Of a stretch of DNA of 64,000 nucleotides, positions 15,932-24,772 are shown piece after piece; position 1 is the first letter of the stretch, and the number at the start of each line of letters is the position of its first letter. A program made the translations under genes and the position numbers. Source of the DNA: Thermococcus sp. M36. Lineage in GTDB: Archaea; Methanobacteriota_B; Thermococci; Thermococcales; Thermococcaceae. The stretch covers positions 62,001-126,000 of the forward strand of contig NZ_SNUH01000002.1 in NCBI RefSeq assembly GCF_012027355.1, in the 5' to 3' direction. The notes beneath the pieces were generated by a model. It had not been told where the DNA came from. It saw only the letters and a list, made by a program, of their open reading frames with translations, and did not search any database.

Positions 15932-17254
15932 ATGGACGTGCTGGAGCTCCTCGCGGAACTCGTTAGTTTTGACACGACCAACGATCCGGGAAAGGGAATA
16001 AAGCCCCCAAAGGAGTGCCCCGAGTTCATCAGAGATACCCTGCAGTCATGGGGCATCGAGAGTGAGCTGATCGAAAAAAACGGCTACTACGCACTCTACG
16101 GCGAAATCGGTGAAGGGGAACCGAGGCTTCTCTTCATGGCCCACTTCGACGTTGTCCCTGTCAGCAGGGAAGAGTGGGACACAGACCCCTTTGAGCTGAC
16201 CGTCAAAGGGGACAGGGCATACGGCAGGGGAAGCGCCGACGACAAGGGTAACGTTGCCTCAATAATGCTCGCCCTGAGGGAACTCTCAAAGACGAAGCTC
16301 GGTGGAAAAATCCTCTTCACCTTCACAGGGGACGAGGAAATTGGTGGAGCAATGGCAATGCACATAGCGGAGCGGCTTAAGGAGGAGGGGAAGCTCCCGG
16401 AGTATATGATAAACGCCGACGGCATCGGCATGAGGCCCATAATCAGAAGGAGGAAAGGATTCGGCATCAGGATTTCAGTTCCGGCCGAAAAAATCCTCAT
16501 CAGGGGAGTTCTGAAAGAAAAAACCTTCAGGATAAACACCCCAGTCGTCGAGACGAGGCACGCGGCCTATTTCCTGCCGGGGGTGGACACGCACCCAATG
16601 ATAGCCCTCTCGCACTTCCTGAGGAACAGCGGGGCTTTTGCCCTCTCACTCGAAGGTAAGTTCCTGAAAGGGAACGTGGTTCCCAGCGAGGTGACGCTCA
16701 GGTACCTCGAACCCGGCGAGGGGGAGGAGGTCAAAGCCGACCTGGGACTCACGAGGCTCCTGAAGGCAGTAGTCCCGCTCGTGAGGGCACCGGTAAAGCC
16801 GGAGAATTACAGCGACTACGGGGTTTCTATAACCCCCAACATGTACTCCTTCGAAAACGGAAGACACGTTCTGAGGCTCGACGTGAGGGCGATGAGCCGC
16901 TCGGAGGAGGAGATAGAAAGCACCATCAGAGAGGTCATCGAGTTCAACGTCCCGGGGGCAGAACTAGAGGTTCGCTCAAACGAGAGGGCGGGCTACCTCT
17001 TCACGCACCCCAGGGAGGGTATAGTTAGGGCAATGCTTGATGCTCTGGAGATGTTCGGGGTACGGGCCGAGCCGGTTGAAGGACCGGGGGCGGCAGATTC
17101 AAGGTTCTTCACGCCATATGGGGTAAAGGCAATCGACTTCGGCCCGAGGGGCGGAAACGTCCACGGTCCCAACGAATATGTGGAAGTAAGCTCCCTCAGA
17201 GTCCTGCCGGCGGTCTACAGGGAGGTCGCTTTAAGGCTCGTCCGAAAAGTTTAA
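15932..17254 (+). CDS. M20-family metallopeptidase/deacylase
   Basis: 440 residues. Zinc-site motifs: MAHFDVVPV, YGRGSADDKGN (bridging Asp) and FTGDEEIGG (Glu general base and metal ligand), with a dimerisation domain between. The M20 family includes ArgE, DapE, carboxypeptidase and aminoacylase activities; the sequence alone does not choose among them. TTAAATAT at 15893-15900 is a TATA box. Either the ATG at 15926 or the one at 15932 could be used; the second is 7 bp after GGTG and was chosen. Confidence 0.9.
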   Translation: MDVLELLAELVSFDTTNDPGKGIKPPKECPEFIRDTLQSWGIESELIEKNGYYALYGEIGEGEPRLLFMAHFDVVPVSREEWDTDPFELTVKGDRAYGRGSADDKGNVASIMLALRELSKTKLGGKILFTFTGDEEIGGAMAMHIAERLKEEGKLPEYMINADGIGMRPIIRRRKGFGIRISVPAEKILIRGVLKEKTFRINTPVVETRHAAYFLPGVDTHPMIALSHFLRNSGAFALSLEGKFLKGNVVPSEVTLRYLEPGEGEEVKADLGLTRLLKAVVPLVRAPVKPENYSDYGVSITPNMYSFENGRHVLRLDVRAMSRSEEEIESTIREVIEFNVPGAELEVRSNERAGYLFTHPREGIVRAMLDALEMFGVRAEPVEGPGAADSRFFTPYGVKAIDFGPRGGNVHGPNEYVEVSSLRVLPAVYREVALRLVRKV

Positions 17255-17317
17255 GCATCCGCCAGATTACCGTTTTCATATTTTGCCATCTCCCTGTCAA
17301 AGCCGGAAGCAAAACGC

Positions 17318-17326
17318 TTAAATATA
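17318..17326 (+). promoter_or_regulatory. TATA box of the phosphoribosyltransferase gene
   Basis: TTAAATATA, about 32-40 bp upstream of the ATG at 17358, gives a very short leader. Confidence 0.6.
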
Positions 17327-17357
17327 ACCTCCCGTCCGCTCAATTAAGGGAAATCCA

Positions 17358-18005
17358 ATGAAGAAGTTTCCGGCTTATCTTGCTTCTTGGGACGACATAG
17401 AGAAGTGGGCGAAGGAAGGGGCTTGGAAGATACTCGAAAACGGCTGGAGGCCCGACGTCATAGTTGGCCTCGCAAGGGGCGGCTGGGTTGCAGCGAGGCT
17501 CTACTGCGACTACCTCGGCGTCAAGGACCTCGTCAGCCTCAAGGTCGAGCACTGGGGCGTTACCGCCACCCCGGACGGAAAGGCCAAGCTCAAGTACGGC
17601 AGCAACTACAGCCTCGAGGGCAAGAAGGTTCTCATCGTCGACGACATCAGCGACACCGGCGAGAGCCTCACCCTCGCGAAGAACTACGTTGAGGACCAGA
17701 ACCCGGCGGAGATAAAAGTTGCCACGCTTCTAACCATCAGGGGCTCGCGCTTTAAGCCCGACTACTATGGTGAGGAAATCGACTGGGCCTGGATAGTCTT
17801 CCCGTGGAACTTCGTCGAGGACATGATAAACCTCGTCAACAACCTCTTCGAAGAGAGAGAGGCCCTAACAACCGACGAGATAGTTGAGCTGTTCAAGGAG
17901 CTCCATAACCTTGAGGTTCCCAAGGGCAAGCTTGAGGAAGCACTCCGCATGGCAGAGCGCAGGAAGGTTTTTAAGTTCCGCGAGGGAGCCTGGCGCAAAG
18001 CCTGA
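17358..18005 (+). CDS. Purine phosphoribosyltransferase
   Basis: 215 residues. The PRPP loop is KVLIVDDISDTGES (about 90-103) and DVIVGLARGGW is the N-terminal nucleotide-binding segment. The C-terminal extension contains WIVFPWNF, typical of the archaeal COG2236 group that salvages hypoxanthine, guanine or xanthine. It makes nucleoside monophosphate from base and PRPP. It is followed after 12 bp by a small hypothetical gene on the same strand, probably one transcript. Confidence 0.9.
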   Translation: MKKFPAYLASWDDIEKWAKEGAWKILENGWRPDVIVGLARGGWVAARLYCDYLGVKDLVSLKVEHWGVTATPDGKAKLKYGSNYSLEGKKVLIVDDISDTGESLTLAKNYVEDQNPAEIKVATLLTIRGSRFKPDYYGEEIDWAWIVFPWNFVEDMINLVNNLFEEREALTTDEIVELFKELHNLEVPKGKLEEALRMAERRKVFKFREGAWRKA

Positions 18006-18017
18006 GGGAGTGGTAGC

Positions 18018-18350
18018 TTGGACAGGGAAAAGAAAGTTCAGGAGATCAAAAACCACAGTGTCTATGCGAACGAGATCTACGAGATGCACAGCGAGAGCAT
18101 AAACGAGGTTCTCGACAACTACGAGGGTCTCAAGCAGGACTACCTGAACGACCACTCACGCGCCAGGATCGTGAGGATAGTCTTTAATGAAGACAACGGC
18201 CTTCCCCTAGCGATAGAGTTCAACAGGAAGGACGACAGCTTCAAGGGCTTCACCATAGCGATAGGCAAGCCCCACATAAAGAGCGGTGGGGACGGAAAGG
18301 AAAAGAAAAAGGAAGAAAAGGGCTCCCCTCAAGAAGAGGAAAGCGGCTGA
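18018..18350 (+). CDS. Small charged protein of unknown function
   Basis: 110 residues with a TTG start at 18018, preceded by GAGGGAGTGGTAG. The protein is MDREKKVQEIKNHSVYANEIYEM..., helical at first, then VRIVFNEDNGLPLAIEFNRK as a short beta hairpin, then a Lys/Glu-rich tail. No known domain is recognised. It sits 12 bp after the phosphoribosyltransferase gene. The 3' end overlaps the convergent secreted-protein gene by 22 bp, within the low-complexity tail. Confidence 0.75.
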   Translation: MDREKKVQEIKNHSVYANEIYEMHSESINEVLDNYEGLKQDYLNDHSRARIVRIVFNEDNGLPLAIEFNRKDDSFKGFTIAIGKPHIKSGGDGKEKKKEEKGSPQEEESG

Positions 18351-20116
18351 ACATAGAAGCCCATCTCTATTCCCTTTTCACTCCATATCTCGTAGCTGCT
18401 GAGGTAGTAGGTCGGGTTCTGGAAGAGGGAGGTTAGTTTCCTGTTTTCTCCGGCTATCCAGACAATGTAGTTCTCGGGGTTGCTGGGGTTTCTGATGGCC
18501 ATGATCACGGAAGCCCCGGCGATGTTTCCAAGCTCTCCCATAACTACCGGGTCAGTTTTATTGTCCGTGAGCACAAAGGAAACTATTTGCCAGTCACTGT
18601 CTTTTTCCAGAATCCAGTGGCCGTTTTCCGACTTCACAAAACGGAGCGGAAATTCATCCTGTATGCTCACGGCGATTGAATTGGCCACTGGACCGCCGAC
18701 CAAAACGAGGTTGGAATTTAGGTCTTCGGGGGTAACGTCCACGTCGGCTTTAACTACAACCTCAACCCTCCCGCCCCACTGGGAGTAGAACGTTCTCAGG
18801 TTGTCGGCGATTATCTCCGCGGTTTCCATGTCCCTCTCGGTACCGGACGGGTCGGGGTTCAGGGTTCCATAAACCACCACGACTTTGCCGGTTACAGCAC
18901 CCCTGTCGAATGCCCTTAAGGGTGTCACCGGAACGCGCTCATGATACATGTCCTCCGCCACTTCAGGAGGGACGCTTTCCCTGAGCTCAGCCAACATATC
19001 ATCCACGTATTCCTCGATTGAGACACCGTTCTTCTGGCTCAGAACCGCATACTTGTCGTATATCCTGAGCATGTCGTCGATCCAGAACTCCCCCCAGCCC
19101 TTCTGCATCCACATAGCCAGGGCAGAGTAGTCGGGGTCAACGTTGAGAAGGGCAAAGTCCATCCAGCCGTCCGCGAAACCCTCGTATATCATCATAGTAT
19201 CCCACCAAAAATGTATGTCGTAGGTGGCTAGGTAGGGCATGTCCCCCTCTATCGTGTCCTCCAGGTAGTGCAGGCTGTAGGTGTCCTCGTAGTACCTGTT
19301 CAGTCCCGGAATCGTTGTATCGTGGCCGAGTTCATGGTAAACAAAACTAAGATAGATGAGCTGATCCAATCCGGTGTTGTTTATGTAGTCTTTGTTGAGC
19401 GGCAAACCAAACATGGTATCCCTCGCGGTCTTGTAACTCCAGAGAGTTCTCTGTGGATCCCGTCTTACCAGCGGTACCATCCCGCCGGCACCGTATATCT
19501 GGGTTCCATTCCCCACCGGGCTAAAGCTGTGTCCGTGTATCGCTACAAGGAAGGGATGCTGAAACTCGAAGCGTACGTTGGAAACGTCAATATAGTTTCT
19601 CATAAAGTCATCAGGAGGGAGTTGCTCAAGGGCACCTTTGTAGACATTTATATCCTCCGCATAGTAATCCTCATGCTGCCTATAGAACTCCATAAAGTTG
19701 CTTTTCTTTGCGAAATCCCTGAGAACCCCAAGGTACTCCGAAGTCCAGGGGTCGTAGAACCCTGCCCACTGCTGAAGCTCCGGAGGCCCAGTACACTGGA
19801 GCAGATCCGCCTCAAGATAGTAAAGCATACGATCCCGGTCGGAGATGCTGGTGGCGTTCTGAAGATGCTCCCTCAGCATTGTAACGGCCCGGTGGTTTCG
19901 GTAGGGCCCAAACCATACATCAACTTCGTCCAGATAATCTCCCCGATGGATGACGAAGGGATCGTCCCTGCCGAAGGCCAGGTAATATACAACGCTCAGT
20001 AGTTCTGAGTTCGGGCTAATTCCCACAGACACGCCCGGTGTTATTTCATATGCTGAGGAAGGTACGGCCGATGCTGCCACAACAAGAGCAATTATTAACA
20101 TAACCAGTCGCTTCAT
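18329..20116 (-). CDS. Secreted putative zinc metalloprotease with HELGH motif
   Basis: 595 residues. A signal peptide (MKRLVMLIIALVVAASAVPSSA) is followed by a large domain with VYHELGHDT (HELGH 261-265), an HExxH-type zinc site, and EGFADGW about 55-60 residues later, a plausible third-ligand glutamate in the gluzincin manner. This resembles the DUF4932-type putative peptidases. The last about 170 residues contain NLVLVGGPVANSIAVSI, a motif I associate with S-layer or cell-surface domains of Thermococcales proteins. It is probably exported and surface-attached. Substrate unknown. The upstream gene diverges. Confidence 0.85.
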   Translation of the reverse strand: MKRLVMLIIALVVAASAVPSSAYEITPGVSVGISPNSELLSVVYYLAFGRDDPFVIHRGDYLDEVDVWFGPYRNHRAVTMLREHLQNATSISDRDRMLYYLEADLLQCTGPPELQQWAGFYDPWTSEYLGVLRDFAKKSNFMEFYRQHEDYYAEDINVYKGALEQLPPDDFMRNYIDVSNVRFEFQHPFLVAIHGHSFSPVGNGTQIYGAGGMVPLVRRDPQRTLWSYKTARDTMFGLPLNKDYINNTGLDQLIYLSFVYHELGHDTTIPGLNRYYEDTYSLHYLEDTIEGDMPYLATYDIHFWWDTMMIYEGFADGWMDFALLNVDPDYSALAMWMQKGWGEFWIDDMLRIYDKYAVLSQKNGVSIEEYVDDMLAELRESVPPEVAEDMYHERVPVTPLRAFDRGAVTGKVVVVYGTLNPDPSGTERDMETAEIIADNLRTFYSQWGGRVEVVVKADVDVTPEDLNSNLVLVGGPVANSIAVSIQDEFPLRFVKSENGHWILEKDSDWQIVSFVLTDNKTDPVVMGELGNIAGASVIMAIRNPSNPENYIVWIAGENRKLTSLFQNPTYYLSSYEIWSEKGIEMGFYVQPLSSS

Positions 20117-20214
20117 GACGACATCCCGTGGTATTTAATGAACACATCTTTTAAGTGTTTTGGTGCCAGCAGGTTTAAAACCCGTGAGGGGGAACAGAAT
20201 TCGGGTGACCGAAA

Positions 20215-21198
20215 ATGAAGGCGAGGGTATTTATCCCCCTCATGCTGTTCCTTGGAGCGCTCATGCCGCTGATGGGGGCCTCGGGGGAAAAGCCTCTGGT
20301 GGTGACAACGATAGCACCGCTGGAGGGAATAGTGAGCGACGCCTTCGGGGATTCGGTTGAGGTGGTCTACCTGATACCCCCGGGTGCAGACCCTCACGAG
20401 TACCAGCTCACAGCGAGCCAGATAGAGCTCCTCCGGAGGGCGGACGTGATAGTAACAACGGGCGGCCACCTGCCGGTTGAGAAAAGGATAGCGGAGCTGA
20501 AGAAAGAAGGCACGATAACAGGGGAGGTTCTCTTCCTCGAAGACTACCGGGAAAACGGCTTCCGCTACCTTGGGGAGCACTGGTACAACGATAAGGACAA
20601 CCCCCACGGGATATGGCTCGACCCCAAGAATGCGCTGGCGATGGCAAAGGCAACTGAAAAGGCGCTTGAAAGGGAGGATCCATTAAGGGCCGAGCTCTAC
20701 GCGATGGAGTACAGGAGCTTCGAGGAGAGGGTGAAGGCGATAGTTGACTCCTACCGGGCCCTTATGGAGGAGAACAGGAGCGCCGTGATTCAGACCCCTG
20801 CGAACCAGTACGCGGTCGAGTGGCTCGGGATAAGGGCGGTAGCGTCTATAAAACCCGAGGAAGAGGTGCCGGCGATAGGGATCGACGACCTCGTCTCAAC
20901 TGCGGAAAATGCGGACATGATCGTTTACGCCACCGACAGCCCAGGCCAGCTAAAGGATGCCGCGAGAGAGCTGGCGTTGAAGAGCGGAAAACCCCTGGCG
21001 GAGATAACAGTCTTCTGGGGCGGCAGGCCGTACACAGAGATCCTCATTGAGAACAGCGCGGCCGTTGTAAAAGCCCTAAGCGGAAAAACCCCTACTGAAA
21101 AGCCCGGAGCCACAACGGACGCGACAAGGTATGCCCTGGTATCCCTTGTGGTGGGGGTTGTCCTCGGGACAGCTTTGGGCGTGGTACTGAAGAAGTGA
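20215..21198 (+). CDS. Zinc/manganese-type ABC substrate-binding protein, membrane-anchored
   Basis: 327 residues: signal peptide (MKARVFIPLMLFLGALMPLMG), then VVTTIAPLEGIV and IPPGADPHEYQLTASQ, the His-containing metal-binding segment of cluster A-I (ZnuA/TroA) proteins. GGHLPVEKR, WLDPKNA and the TDSPGQL region follow. A Thr/Lys-rich linker and a C-terminal membrane helix (ALVSLVVGVVLGTALGVVL) replace the usual lipid anchor. No matching permease or ATPase gene adjoins it, so the partner must be encoded elsewhere or the protein has another role. Confidence 0.88.
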   Translation: MKARVFIPLMLFLGALMPLMGASGEKPLVVTTIAPLEGIVSDAFGDSVEVVYLIPPGADPHEYQLTASQIELLRRADVIVTTGGHLPVEKRIAELKKEGTITGEVLFLEDYRENGFRYLGEHWYNDKDNPHGIWLDPKNALAMAKATEKALEREDPLRAELYAMEYRSFEERVKAIVDSYRALMEENRSAVIQTPANQYAVEWLGIRAVASIKPEEEVPAIGIDDLVSTAENADMIVYATDSPGQLKDAARELALKSGKPLAEITVFWGGRPYTEILIENSAAVVKALSGKTPTEKPGATTDATRYALVSLVVGVVLGTALGVVLKK

Positions 21199-21249
21199 AC
21201 TTTTTCCTCTTCACTCCGACCTGACAAAAACAGAATGGAGAAGAGGGAG

Positions 21250-22137
21250 TCACTCCCTCTTGTAGGGCCTTCCGTCCCACTTCGGCGGCCTAGCCTTGCC
21301 AATGATTCCTGCCACGATGATAAGGGTCATTATGTAGGGCAGCATCAGGATGAACTGCCCGGGTATTATGTGGAGCGGTGCGAGCCACGCCGCCAGTGCG
21401 TCGAAGAAGCCGAAGAGCCAGCCGCCGAGGAGGGCAACAAGGGGGTTCCAGCCGCTGAAGACCATGTTGGCGAGTGCTATGAATCCCCTGCCGGCGGACA
21501 TCGTTTTCTGAACAACTCCGAGCCAGGCGACGCTCATGTACGCCCCTCCGAGGCCCGCCAGCGCGTGGCCGTAGACCGCTGACCAGAACCTGTACTTCTC
21601 GACGTTTATACCGAGGGCGTCAGCCGCCTCAGGGTTCTCACCGACCGACCTAACGCGCAGTCCAAGGGGTGTCTTGAAGAGCACCCACCACGTGATGATC
21701 GCTATCGCTATGGTCACGAACACCATGGGGCTTATCTTGCCGTACTTGGTGTTCCAGCTCCAGAGCGTAACGGCGACCTGGTGCTGGCCGGCGGTTCCCC
21801 AGTAGGCGAGGATACCGAAGGGGACGACACCCATAGCCAGCAGGTTGATGCCTATACCCGGTATGATGTGGTCGCCCTTGAGGTACACCGTGAGGACTCC
21901 ATGGAGGATTCCGAAGATGATGCCCGTGGCTATGCCGCCAACAAGCCCCATGATGCCGCTGCCGGTCACTTCCGCGGCTATTGCGCCAAAGAACGCACTC
22001 ATGAGGAGGACTCCCTCATAGCCAATGCTGACCACACCTGCCCTCTCACTCCAGACGGCACCGACGCTCGTGAGCACTATGGGCACCATGGCCATGAGGG
22101 AGGTTATGAGTATGGATATAACCGACCCAAGGTCCAT
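21250..22137 (-). CDS. BMP-type (nucleoside) ABC importer, second permease
   Basis: 295 residues with about eight to nine membrane segments. GYEGVLLMSAFFGAIAAEVTGS and VGENPEAADALGINVEKYRF match the YufQ/NupQ-like permeases of BPD-type importers related to ribose transporters. It pairs with the larger permease just upstream; the two genes share one base at 22137. It is the last gene of the BMP protein-ATPase-permease-permease operon. Confidence 0.93.
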   Translation of the reverse strand: MDLGSVISILITSLMAMVPIVLTSVGAVWSERAGVVSIGYEGVLLMSAFFGAIAAEVTGSGIMGLVGGIATGIIFGILHGVLTVYLKGDHIIPGIGINLLAMGVVPFGILAYWGTAGQHQVAVTLWSWNTKYGKISPMVFVTIAIAIITWWVLFKTPLGLRVRSVGENPEAADALGINVEKYRFWSAVYGHALAGLGGAYMSVAWLGVVQKTMSAGRGFIALANMVFSGWNPLVALLGGWLFGFFDALAAWLAPLHIIPGQFILMLPYIMTLIIVAGIIGKARPPKWDGRPYKRE

Positions 22138-23189
22138 CAGGCCTCCCCCCTCGCGAGAGCCTTCTTAATCATGTCGTAGAGTCCAGGAATGGCAACGGTT
22201 ATGACAATGATACCCTGTATGACCTTGATAATCTCAAGGGGTACCTGCGCGCCGATCTGCATCAGCGGGGTACCTGCGCGGAGCATTCCGAAGAATATCG
22301 CGGCGAAGATTATGCCCAGCGGGTGGTTCCTGCCGACGAGGGCGACGCCTATTCCATCGAAACCCAGGCCGTAGACGTTGGCCATTCCCTGGCTTATGGC
22401 GTATGTTGGCGGCTCACCCATGATCTTCATGGCGCCACCAAGGCCGCTCATGATTCCGCCTATAACAAAGGACCATATTATTGCCTTGTTCGGGTTAACA
22501 CCGCCGTACCTGGCGGCCCTCGGGTTGATGCCGCTTGCCCTCATGCCAAACCCGAAGACCGTGTGCCAGAGGAGGTAGTACGTGAGGATTGAGGCAATGA
22601 CCGCAATTATGAAGGCTATTGAGAGGTCAGTGTTCCCTATCAGGGGGAGCCTGGCACTTTCGGGGATCCTTATGGTCTTGTTGGGGTCGTTGGGGTTGGC
22701 GTACGGGCCGACGACGAGCCAGAGGACAAAGAACCACGCTATCCAGTTGAGCATGATGGTGGATATAACCTCGTGGACACCGCGGTAGACCTTAAGGAAG
22801 GCCGCAGGGAGGCTCCAGAGCGCACCGAGGAGCATGCCCATGGCGAGACCGAACCACATGTTGCCCCATATGTTGGTGAAGATGACGGCCGCTATCGCAC
22901 CGAAGTAGAAGGAACCCTCCGCACCGATGTTGAAGATTCCAGTCCTGGCGCTTATGGCAAACGTGAGTGCCGTGAGCATTATCGGGGTGGAGTACGCGAG
23001 GGTGCTGGCTATACCGTTGGTTGAGCCGAGAGCGCCCTTGAAGAGCCAGTAGTACGTCTCTACAGGACTGTATCCGAAGGCCAGGAGCACTATGGCCCCC
23101 AGGAGGAAGCCGACGAAGATGGCTATGAGACTCTCGATGAGAGCTTTGAAGTTGAAGAACTTAAGGGCATCACTTTTTGAGCTCTTCAT
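22137..23189 (-). CDS. BMP-type (nucleoside) ABC importer, first permease
   Basis: 350 residues, polytopic. GAEGSFYFGAIAAVIF and RASGINPRAARYGGVNPNK are the family marks of YufP/NupP-like subunits; the second is the coupling-helix region that meets the ATPase. The start at 23189 lies 20 bp inside the end of the ATPase gene, so translation is coupled. Confidence 0.93.
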   Translation of the reverse strand: MKSSKSDALKFFNFKALIESLIAIFVGFLLGAIVLLAFGYSPVETYYWLFKGALGSTNGIASTLAYSTPIMLTALTFAISARTGIFNIGAEGSFYFGAIAAVIFTNIWGNMWFGLAMGMLLGALWSLPAAFLKVYRGVHEVISTIMLNWIAWFFVLWLVVGPYANPNDPNKTIRIPESARLPLIGNTDLSIAFIIAVIASILTYYLLWHTVFGFGMRASGINPRAARYGGVNPNKAIIWSFVIGGIMSGLGGAMKIMGEPPTYAISQGMANVYGLGFDGIGVALVGRNHPLGIIFAAIFFGMLRAGTPLMQIGAQVPLEIIKVIQGIIVITVAIPGLYDMIKKALARGEA

Positions 23190-24708
23190 AGCGTATTCCC
23201 CCCATCATCATTCCTATCTCCTCTGTGGTGACCTCCTCGGGCTTGACAACTCCCATGAACTCGCCCTCGTAGATTATTCCCATCCTGTCGCTGAGCTGGA
23301 TGACCTCATCAAGGTCTGCCGAGACAAGGAGAACGGCCTTGCCCTCGTTCCTGAGCTTCACGAGGTAGTTGCGGATGTACTCGGTGGAGGCCACGTCAAC
23401 ACCACGCGTCGGCTGGGATGCTATTATAAGGACAGGCTGTTTGCTGACCTCTCTGGCAACGATGAGCTTCTGCTGGTTTCCACCGCTGAGGCTCTTGACC
23501 GGGGCGTCCACTCCGGGAGCGGATATCTCGAACTGCTCGATGAGCTTCATCGTGTGCTTCTTGGCCTTGCCCCAGTCTATGGCACCCTTCCAGCGCTGGA
23601 ACTCCTTCCTCCACTGCAGGCCGAGGATCGCGTTCTCGGTAACGGTCATGTCGAGCACAAGTCCCATGTGGGTCCTGTCCTCCGGGATGTGGGCCATTCC
23701 AGCATCATAAAGTTTCTTGGGAGATCTGCCGGTAATATCCTGCCCGTTGAGGAGAACACTTCCCTTTTCGGGCTTTCTAAGGCCGGTTATGGCCTCGATA
23801 AGCTCCGTCTGGCCGTTGCCCTCGACCCCGGCTATTCCAAATATTTCGCCGGCCCTCACCTCAAAGGACAGGCCTTTAACAGCATCCTCTCCCCTGTCGC
23901 CCTTGACCCAGAGGTTCTTGATCTCAAGTATCGGCTTTCCGGGTTCTTTCGGCGGCTTCTGGATCCTGAGAACGACGTCCCTGCCGACCATCATCCTCGC
24001 GAGGAGCTGGGGAGTGGCCTCGCTGGTCTTGACGGTTCCTATCACCTCACCCTTCCGGATAACGGTAACCCTGTCCGTCAGCTCCATGACCTCGTTGAGT
24101 TTGTGGCTGATGAAGATTATAGTTTTACCTTCAGCCTTGAGCTTTTTGAGGACGGCAAACAGCTCTTCGACTTCTATCGGGGTGAGAACCGCCGTCGGCT
24201 CGTCGAGGATCAGCACGTCAACGTCCCTAAAGAGCATCTTGAGTATCTCGATCCTCTGCTGGACACCAACGGGGAGCTCCTCAACGGGCACGTCGAGGGG
24301 CACCTTAAAGTTAAGGTCCTCCATAAGCTCCTGGAGCTTCTTTCTCGCCCTACCAACATCTATCTTCGAAAACAGCCCGTGCCCCTCCATACCGAGGATT
24401 ATGTTGTGGAGAGCGTCAAAAACCTCAACGAGAGTAAAGTGCTGGTGAACCATACCGATGCCGTTTGCGAGAGCATCGGCCGGGCTCTTAAAGCGGGTCT
24501 CCTTACCGCGGATGTAGATTTTACCCGCGGTTGGGTGGAGCATCCCAAAGAGAATCTTCATGAGGGTCGTCTTGCCCGCGCCGTTCTCACCGAGGAGGCC
24601 GAGAATCTCACCCTTATATACCGTGAGGTCAACACCCTTCAGGGCCCTTGTGCCGTCTGGATAGACCTTCACGATGCCTTTCATTTCCAGTATTGGAGTC
24701 TCTTCCAT
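23170..24708 (-). CDS. BMP-type (nucleoside) ABC importer, duplicated ATPase
   Basis: 512 residues with two ABC domains in tandem, as in sugar/nucleoside importers (RbsA/YufO type). First domain: GENGAGKTT, VGVQQRIEI in place of the canonical signature, LILDEPTAVL. Second domain: GVEGNGQTE as a degenerate Walker A, LSGGNQQK signature, ASQPTRGVD in the Walker B region. In relatives only one of the two sites is catalytically competent, and the degenerate second P-loop fits that. The ATG at 24708 follows GGGGGTG; the longer reading upstream lacks a site. Confidence 0.95.
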   Translation of the reverse strand: MEETPILEMKGIVKVYPDGTRALKGVDLTVYKGEILGLLGENGAGKTTLMKILFGMLHPTAGKIYIRGKETRFKSPADALANGIGMVHQHFTLVEVFDALHNIILGMEGHGLFSKIDVGRARKKLQELMEDLNFKVPLDVPVEELPVGVQQRIEILKMLFRDVDVLILDEPTAVLTPIEVEELFAVLKKLKAEGKTIIFISHKLNEVMELTDRVTVIRKGEVIGTVKTSEATPQLLARMMVGRDVVLRIQKPPKEPGKPILEIKNLWVKGDRGEDAVKGLSFEVRAGEIFGIAGVEGNGQTELIEAITGLRKPEKGSVLLNGQDITGRSPKKLYDAGMAHIPEDRTHMGLVLDMTVTENAILGLQWRKEFQRWKGAIDWGKAKKHTMKLIEQFEISAPGVDAPVKSLSGGNQQKLIVAREVSKQPVLIIASQPTRGVDVASTEYIRNYLVKLRNEGKAVLLVSADLDEVIQLSDRMGIIYEGEFMGVVKPEEVTTEEIGMMMGGIRYEELKK

Positions 24709-24772
24709 GCAAGCACCCCCGATGATGAGATTCAAGAACCGCACAAAATTATAATAAAAGGGACGGAGAAGA

